Shown here: piece by piece, positions 6,383-10,087 of the stretch
How the letters are laid out: every line of letters starts with the position of its first letter
How positions within the stretch are numbered: position 1 is the stretch's first letter
Assembly: GCA_964558875.1 (NCBI GenBank)
Contig: CAZLGM010000124.1
Span: 1-10,087, forward strand
Direction of reading: 5' to 3'
Source: CAZLGM01 sp964558875
Lineage (GTDB): Bacteria > Desulfobacterota > Desulfobulbia > Desulfobulbales > Desulfocapsaceae
DNA length: 10,087 bases
Position numbers and translations under genes: made by a program
The notes under the pieces: model-generated
What the model was told of the DNA's origin: nothing
Databases searched by the model: none
Seen by the model: the letters and a program-made list of their open reading frames with translations, nothing else

Positions 6383-7298
6383 CTTGTTAGTCGCTGCCAT
6401 TTTCTTGGCCTTATCTTCATTGGCAATGGCTGAGGAACACCCTGAAACTACCCTACAGTCGGCTGGCCAGCGAATCACCTTCCAGGGCAAAGTCTTCTGT
6501 TCGCTGAAGCGGGCCGTATTGATGCCGTTTGGCGGTATCTTCACCGATGTACTGGTCACACCCGGACAGCGGATTACTGCAGGAGAAACCGTTGCCCGAT
6601 ACAATCTGGAAGAAAACAAATCAATTGAACTTGGTAAACGTATCCTTTTTGGGCACATAGACAAATTGAAACATCAGCTTGACATAGAAAAGAATAAAAT
6701 CAACGAATTACTCAGAAAGGAGCAGGAACTGGCCAAGTTAACAGCTGAGAAGCTCTCCCCCCTGCATCTACTTGACACCTTGCAGAATCAATTGAGGTTT
6801 GCCCGCGCTCATCTGTCTCTGTTGAAGAAGCGACTGAATATCGCTAAAAAATACACCGCAAGGGAATTGAAAATTCTACGAAAACTTCTGGGTAATCCCA
6901 GTCTGCAGTCCGGTCAAATCCCGGAGACTGTTGAACTTAAGGCTCCCATCTCCGGCATTGTTCTCTCCCTGCATCCCGGCATGAGAAAGTTATCCCTGCT
7001 TCCTGAATGGACAGCTGTAGTTCATATCGGTCAGATTGACCCTCTATTGATACGCTCTCTTGTGTATGAAAAAGATGCCGCTCAATTGAAAGTGGGTGAT
7101 TCTGTTACTTTCACCCCCGACTCCCATCAGGAGAAAAAGGTTTCAGCAACCATCAGATCAATCGACTGGACCCCGGCCGCACTCGACCCGAACCAGCCTT
7201 CATATTACACTGTCGAAATGGAGGCAGAAAATAATGATCTAACTCTGCGGGAAGGGTATCGAGGCCGAGTTGAGTATCGTCTTCCGGGTAATGAGTAA
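6354..7298 (+). CDS. Periplasmic adaptor (membrane fusion) protein, HlyD/MacA-like
   Basis: From the ATG at 6354 this is a 314-residue protein with an N-terminal hydrophobic segment (about 8-24) ending in AMA-EE, a probable signal peptide. The first lipoyl/biotinyl half follows (about 53-83, VLMPFGGIFTDVLVTPGQ). Next is a two-helix coiled-coil hairpin rich in Lys, Glu and Leu (about 90-178), then the second lipoyl half (193-225, VELKAPISGIVLSLHPGM). A beta-barrel region has the typical LKVGDSVTFTP wording (245-255). This order is diagnostic of efflux adaptor proteins, which bridge the inner-membrane ABC permease to the outer-membrane channel. It overlaps the channel gene by 29 bases, implying tight coexpression. 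A TTG at 6339 would add five residues; ATG is preferred because the charged N-terminus then sits directly before the hydrophobic core. The protein is shorter than MacA (about 370), mainly at the C-terminal side. Confidence 0.88.
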   Translation: MNKSRPLISSLLVAAIFLALSSLAMAEEHPETTLQSAGQRITFQGKVFCSLKRAVLMPFGGIFTDVLVTPGQRITAGETVARYNLEENKSIELGKRILFGHIDKLKHQLDIEKNKINELLRKEQELAKLTAEKLSPLHLLDTLQNQLRFARAHLSLLKKRLNIAKKYTARELKILRKLLGNPSLQSGQIPETVELKAPISGIVLSLHPGMRKLSLLPEWTAVVHIGQIDPLLIRSLVYEKDAAQLKVGDSVTFTPDSHQEKKVSATIRSIDWTPAALDPNQPSYYTVEMEAENNDLTLREGYRGRVEYRLPGNE

Positions 7299-7357
7299 CA
7301 CTATCTTCTTTCACTGAATAATTTCATCTTTTCACCCAGCCTAGCATTGATATTTTT

Positions 7358-8779
7358 ATGAATGTCACTCTCTCTCAACCTATCGTTACAGGAGCGGAAT
7401 GGAATCAGGGCTCCTTTCCTCCGCTCGGCCTCTTATATCTCGCCGCGAGCCTCAAAAACATAGATGACGTCCATGTTCAAATCGTTGATGGTTTCTGTGA
7501 AGGCTTAACTATTGAGGAGAATGCCAGACGCATTCTCGAAACCGCTCCGGATCTTGTCGGTATGTCCATCACTTCCAGTAATTTCCTTGAGGGTCTGGAG
7601 GTGCTTCGTCTTGTTAAAACAGAACGACCACAAATATCTACTGTCTGTGGTGGTGTTCATGCCAGTCTGTTTGACGAGCTCATTTTACAGGAACACGACG
7701 AAGCCGATTTCATTTTACGGGGTGAGGGTGAGGAAAGTCTGCCGGCGCTGGTTAATCACCTGATAGCGGGAACAGATCCAGGTGATGTGAAGGGATTGTC
7801 AAGGCGTATGGATGGAACAATTATCCGTGGTGTCCCCCAGATTGTAGATAACCTGGATACCCTTGAGCACCCCGACCGCTCCCTGTTAACATACGATGGT
7901 TATGGAAGTCAGTGGTATGGCTTTCAGTTGCCGTCCCTCCCCAAAATGACCACAGCCTTCACTTCCAGAGGCTGCCCTCACAGATGTCTGTTCTGCTCAA
8001 ATTCGGTTATGAACCGTACCTACAGGGTTCGCAGTCCTGAAAATATTCTGGAGGAATTAATCCAACTGGATGAGCAGGGGTATAGATTTGTGATCTTTTT
8101 TGACGACAACCTTACCGCCCACGTCGATCATATGAATGAGCTGTGTCGTCTGATTATCTCGCATGGACTTCAAATGAAATACGGTTCAACCTGTATGCCG
8201 TACCTGCTGCCGGATGAAACGCTTGCTCTGATGAATCAGGCAGGGTTTATCTTTATGTTCGTTGGTGTTGAAAGTGGCAGTAATGCAATCCTTAAACGAT
8301 ATCGCAAACCGGGAACCCGTGACCAACTCATTGATGGGATCAGACGTGCTCAAAAAGCCAATATACTGGTCATTGCCAGTTTTATTACCGGTTATCGGCA
8401 CGAAACGTCCGAGGACCACGAAGCAAGTAAAGACCTGCTCTTGCAGGCAAGACCTGTTTTCAGCGAAATCAACCCGCTCATGGTTCATCCCGGCAGTGAG
8501 CTCTGGGATGAAATTCATAAGGACGGTCAACCGACAGAGTTGAAATACACCCGAAGCCGGCTCATTTCCCGATTTGATGGTCAGCTAGACAAACCCACCA
8601 TCCAGTTTCGTCTCGGTGATTTCAGAAAGACTTTTCAGGGACTCTGGAAACAGAAGCGGATGTTATGGAAAGCTTTCACACTCCTACGTAAAAACAAGTT
8701 ATTTTTCCCTCTGGTCAAACCCTTATTTACTCATCCGGCAGTGGTCTTTCAGCTTGCCAGAGGGGGAAAGGAGCGCTGA
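7358..8779 (+). CDS. B12-binding domain radical SAM protein
   Basis: The 473-residue cytoplasmic enzyme has an N-terminal Rossmann-like B12-binding domain (about 1-140). It carries PPLGLLYLAASLK, LVGMSITSSN, CGGVHASL and the ADFILRGEGEESLPAL block common to this class. The radical SAM domain follows with CPHRCLFC (C206, C210, C213), FFDDNLT (247-253) and a VGVES segment (274-278). The family spans methyltransferases acting on unactivated carbon and ring-forming enzymes such as BchE. Many members in surface-polysaccharide loci have no assigned reaction. The canonical DxHxxG cobalamin-ligand motif is not visible, which is common in this class. It starts 59 bases after the adaptor gene with no obvious promoter or terminator between, so cotranscription with the exporter is plausible. 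The ATG at 7358 has no clear Shine-Dalgarno but gives the usual N-terminus. Its 3' end overlaps the convergent deacetylase gene. A modification of the exported product is an inference. Confidence 0.92.
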   Translation: MNVTLSQPIVTGAEWNQGSFPPLGLLYLAASLKNIDDVHVQIVDGFCEGLTIEENARRILETAPDLVGMSITSSNFLEGLEVLRLVKTERPQISTVCGGVHASLFDELILQEHDEADFILRGEGEESLPALVNHLIAGTDPGDVKGLSRRMDGTIIRGVPQIVDNLDTLEHPDRSLLTYDGYGSQWYGFQLPSLPKMTTAFTSRGCPHRCLFCSNSVMNRTYRVRSPENILEELIQLDEQGYRFVIFFDDNLTAHVDHMNELCRLIISHGLQMKYGSTCMPYLLPDETLALMNQAGFIFMFVGVESGSNAILKRYRKPGTRDQLIDGIRRAQKANILVIASFITGYRHETSEDHEASKDLLLQARPVFSEINPLMVHPGSELWDEIHKDGQPTELKYTRSRLISRFDGQLDKPTIQFRLGDFRKTFQGLWKQKRMLWKAFTLLRKNKLFFPLVKPLFTHPAVVFQLARGGKER

Positions 8780-9739
8780 GAAATCAGTCAACGTCATTGA
8801 ATCTGCCCCCAAGTCATTTCGCAGCCAGGAGAGAAATTCACCGATCTTTAATACAAATCGATCGACCTCTTTCTTTGTAGGATGTTCAGGGCATCCACCC
8901 GGCATCAATTCCGAAGAATGAAAATAGATGGTAACCACTTTGCCGCCGCGTTGACGATGAAGACGTACCGCTGACTTGAGTACACTAAGCGGCGCCATCT
9001 TGGGTTGTGCAGGTATGGAGCCGAGGTATTTGGAAATCCACGATGCTGCGGTAACTAAACGAGGAAATTTCTTACTCAATTGATCGAGTCTCAGATGAAG
9101 ATTCGAAAAAACCGGAACAATGGTCACCGGAACCTCAAGGAGTGGAGAGCTGCCCGGAGCGGCCGGATGTTCGCTGTCAGGAAAATAAGGATCAGCAGGG
9201 GCAAAAAGATATTCCGGGCCGCCATATTGTTTTCGGGTCGGTACAATACTGGAATCAACACCTATCCCTGATTGCTCAAGAATAGAGAACATCTTTTGTC
9301 CCAAGCTGAAACGTCCCATTCTAAAAGAGTTTGCCTTCACCCCCATAACTGACAGAGCGCTCAACAATGTCTCAAGTTTAGCTTCCAGCAATTGCCTCGG
9401 ATAGAGCTGCGAGGGAATCGGAGGAGAATGCGGTAACTTCTTAATCGGTGGTGTGCTCCATGGATGCAAGTGAGCGCCGATTTCCCCTTTCCAGTTTTCA
9501 CATAATCTCAGAATATGGTCATGATACGGTTTATATCTGGCGACCTGATAGGTGAGAAGAAGGGTCGGACGGATGTCGAACCTTTTAAATACCGGGTCCA
9601 GCAGGGACAGGTCCAATACATTTTCTACAGACCAGTTAGCACTCTCATATTGCCCTGAGAAAAGTCCTTCCTCTTCGACATCTATGGTGACAAGTACTTT
9701 CATTTTGGACATAGGTGTACGCTCAGTTCTGTTACTCAC
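8723..9739 (-). CDS. Polysaccharide deacetylase-like (NodB-fold) protein
   Basis: This protein of about 338 residues resembles carbohydrate esterase 4 relatives found in glycan loci. Motif 1 is VTIDVEEEG (D20), motif 2 is GAHLHPWSTPP (H90, H92), then SFRMGRFSLG (138-147), SGIGVDSSIVP (157-167) and a late YFHSSELMPGG. It has no signal peptide, so it probably acts in the cytoplasm on a sugar or glycolipid intermediate. The metal site departs from the classic NodB DD and HxxxH pattern, so deacetylase activity is likely but not assured. The GTG at 9739 overlaps the GT4 stop as GTGA, and CAGGAG lies right against it. In-frame ATGs at 9712 and 9703 are credible alternatives, as residues 1-12 are not part of the fold. 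The stop at 8723-8725 places the last 18 codons inside the convergent radical SAM gene. Confidence 0.82.
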   Translation of the reverse strand: MSNRTERTPMSKMKVLVTIDVEEEGLFSGQYESANWSVENVLDLSLLDPVFKRFDIRPTLLLTYQVARYKPYHDHILRLCENWKGEIGAHLHPWSTPPIKKLPHSPPIPSQLYPRQLLEAKLETLLSALSVMGVKANSFRMGRFSLGQKMFSILEQSGIGVDSSIVPTRKQYGGPEYLFAPADPYFPDSEHPAAPGSSPLLEVPVTIVPVFSNLHLRLDQLSKKFPRLVTAASWISKYLGSIPAQPKMAPLSVLKSAVRLHRQRGGKVVTIYFHSSELMPGGCPEHPTKKEVDRFVLKIGEFLSWLRNDLGADSMTLTDFSALLSPSGKLKDHCRMSK

Positions 9740-10087
9740 TCCTGAATGTATGAGCTATAAATGTTCATCAACTCAAGAAGCCTTTTCTCGGTTTTCCGAA
9801 CACATTCTGTGAGAACATGATTCCTTTTCACACTTTGCCGTGCCTTGAGCCCCATTTCGATTCGCTGTTCCTCATCCTGCAGCAGTTCGATGATCGATTC
9901 TGCCAGCAGTTCATGATTTCCTGGTGGAACCAGACGACCGTTGACACAATCCTCGATGAGTTCAGGAATGCCGCCAACTTGTGTTGCCACAACAGGGAGA
10001 CCACAGGACATCGCCTCGATACAACTATTAGGCGACCCCTCCATTCGTGAAGAGATAACAAACAACCAGCTTTTTTGCAGATAGTCT
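9736..10087 (-). CDS. Family 4 glycosyltransferase, C-terminal part (5' end outside window)
   Basis: The frame is open from the right edge (base 10086) to a TGA at 9736-9738, showing the last 116 residues. The sequence WLFVISSRMEGSPNSCIEAM carries the E-x7-E motif that in GT4 GT-B enzymes binds the nucleotide-sugar donor. CGLPVVATQVGGIPELI and NGRLVPPGNHELLAESI follow, all standard for the C-terminal Rossmann domain. The Rossmann domain ends in a basic helical tail (RKTEKRLLELMNIYSSYIQE). The acceptor-binding N-terminal domain is missing from the window, so donor and acceptor cannot be predicted. Its stop overlaps the deacetylase start by four bases (GTGA), implying cotranscription and translational coupling in a leftward unit that starts beyond the window. 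It should act in the cytoplasm, or at the inner membrane's cytoplasmic face, in glycan assembly. Confidence 0.93.
   Translation of the reverse strand, partial: DYLQKSWLFVISSRMEGSPNSCIEAMSCGLPVVATQVGGIPELIEDCVNGRLVPPGNHELLAESIIELLQDEEQRIEMGLKARQSVKRNHVLTECVRKTEKRLLELMNIYSSYIQE

Noticed and set aside
7299..7357. Gap before the B12 radical SAM gene as a promoter or terminator site
   Set aside because: The 59 AT-rich bases hold no GC-rich hairpin and no paired -35/-10 boxes that I can support.

Overview
The window holds nine protein-coding genes, two of them cut by the window edges, in a mid-GC, Gram-negative style locus. A Gram-negative host is inferred from an outer-membrane TolC-type channel, a periplasmic adaptor protein and two clear Sec signal peptides. 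Two radical SAM enzymes fit an anaerobic or facultative lifestyle. A deltaproteobacterial (Desulfobacterota-like) source is my best guess, but it rests on general sequence character only. There are no RNA genes, CRISPR arrays or transposase genes.

Layout. (1) Minus strand, 1-2672: a GT2 rhamnosyltransferase-like glycosyltransferase is followed after 20 bases by a radical SAM/SPASM enzyme that runs off the left edge. (2) 2673-2973: a 301-base divergent intergenic region dominated by a 110-base near-perfect palindrome (2710-2819). It also holds a possible 22-codon leader ORF whose stop overlaps the next start as ATGA. (3) Plus strand, 2974-8779: an FtsX/MacB-type ABC permease, its ATPase, a 135-base gap with a promoter-like TATAAT, a TolC-like channel, an overlapping HlyD/MacA-like adaptor, then a B12-binding-domain radical SAM enzyme. 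(4) Minus strand, 8723-10087: the C-terminal part of a GT4 glycosyltransferase, overlapping as GTGA with a polysaccharide-deacetylase-like gene. That gene converges on the B12 radical SAM gene, and their coding 3' ends overlap by 57 bases.

How the genes may work together. Permease, ATPase, channel and adaptor together make a complete tripartite efflux or secretion apparatus of MacAB-TolC type, with ATPase and permease as separate proteins. It is surrounded by two glycosyltransferases, a carbohydrate-deacetylase-like protein and two radical SAM enzymes. The simplest reading is a cell-surface or secreted glycoconjugate locus in which a glycosylated and radical-modified product is made in the cytoplasm and exported by the ABC/TolC system. 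The alternative is that the exporter is an unrelated cassette inside a polysaccharide locus. The sequence alone does not decide between these, and the substrate is unknown.
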